DNA of 21,830 nucleotides, taken from assembly GCA_041686955.1 (NCBI GenBank), contig JAWLCV010000068.1, positions 1 through 21,830 on the forward strand, read 5' to 3'. Positions 21,778-21,830 of the stretch are shown piece after piece. Numbering within the stretch: the stretch's first letter is position 1; every line of letters starts with the position of its first letter. This DNA comes from UBA7803 sp041686955. Its GTDB lineage: Bacteria > Pseudomonadota > Gammaproteobacteria > Pseudomonadales > Azotimanducaceae. The notes under the pieces were generated by a model. The model was given only the letters and a program-made list of their open reading frames with translations, searched no databases and was not told the origin of the DNA. The translations under genes and the position numbers were made by a program.

Positions 21778-21830
21778 AGTAGATCAGGTAGTTAGCGCTC
21801 GCCACCCCCTGATCCCGGTAGCCGTTGCGG

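Noticed and set aside
21782..21814. Inverted repeat GATCAGG/CCTGATC downstream of tRNA-Phe as a terminator
   Set aside because: The 7-bp stem encloses a 19-nt loop and is followed by CCGGTA rather than a T-tract; too weak to call.

Overview
This window looks like a core-genome segment of a high-GC (roughly two thirds G+C by eye) gammaproteobacterium. The support is gene order: trmL, secB and a yibN-type rhodanese facing gpmI-envC-ctpA-yibQ, then asmA-mutY-yggX, tamA-tamB and monofunctional hisB with hisA. These sets and orders are familiar in Gammaproteobacteria. A class II (B12-dependent) ribonucleotide reductase and a CYP153-type alkane hydroxylase suggest a free-living, possibly hydrocarbon-using bacterium, but the genus cannot be fixed from the sequence.

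Layout. 1-349: 3' end of nrdJ. 464-1276: a proline-linker lipoprotein. 1289-3252 (minus): CYP153 cytochrome P450 followed 11 nt later by a MerR-like regulator. 3399-3884: trmL. 3897-4803 (minus): yibN-like rhodanese and secB. 4961-9752 (plus): gpmI, envC, ctpA and yibQ, an envelope and cell-division block. 9679-11033 (minus): hisB-hisA, converging on yibQ with a 74-nt overlap. 11098-11877: two unassigned small proteins, transcribed divergently. 11952-16361 (plus): asmA, mutY, yggX and an MFS transporter, packed with 2-nt gaps or 4-nt overlaps. 16378-21476 (minus): tamA-tamB. 21702-21777: tRNA-Phe(GAA) with a convincing stable-RNA promoter. No intergenic stretch exceeds 300 nt; the longest (21477-21701) carries the tRNA promoter.

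How the genes fit together. Four units concern the envelope. EnvC activates amidases at septation, CtpA is a periplasmic C-terminal processing protease, and SecB feeds the Sec translocon. TamA/TamB and AsmA belong to outer-membrane assembly and lipid transport. MutY and YggX both limit oxidative damage and share one transcript. The CYP153-MerR pair is the only clearly accessory metabolic cassette.

I found no mobile element, CRISPR array, phage or defence system. The points most worth a second look are modest: a likely CTG start codon for the MFS gene, a MerR-type regulator with an apparent second winged-helix domain beside CYP153, an 18-bp perfect palindrome over the hisA stop codon inside the yibQ/hisA overlap, a his cluster lacking hisH and hisF, and two small unassigned proteins.
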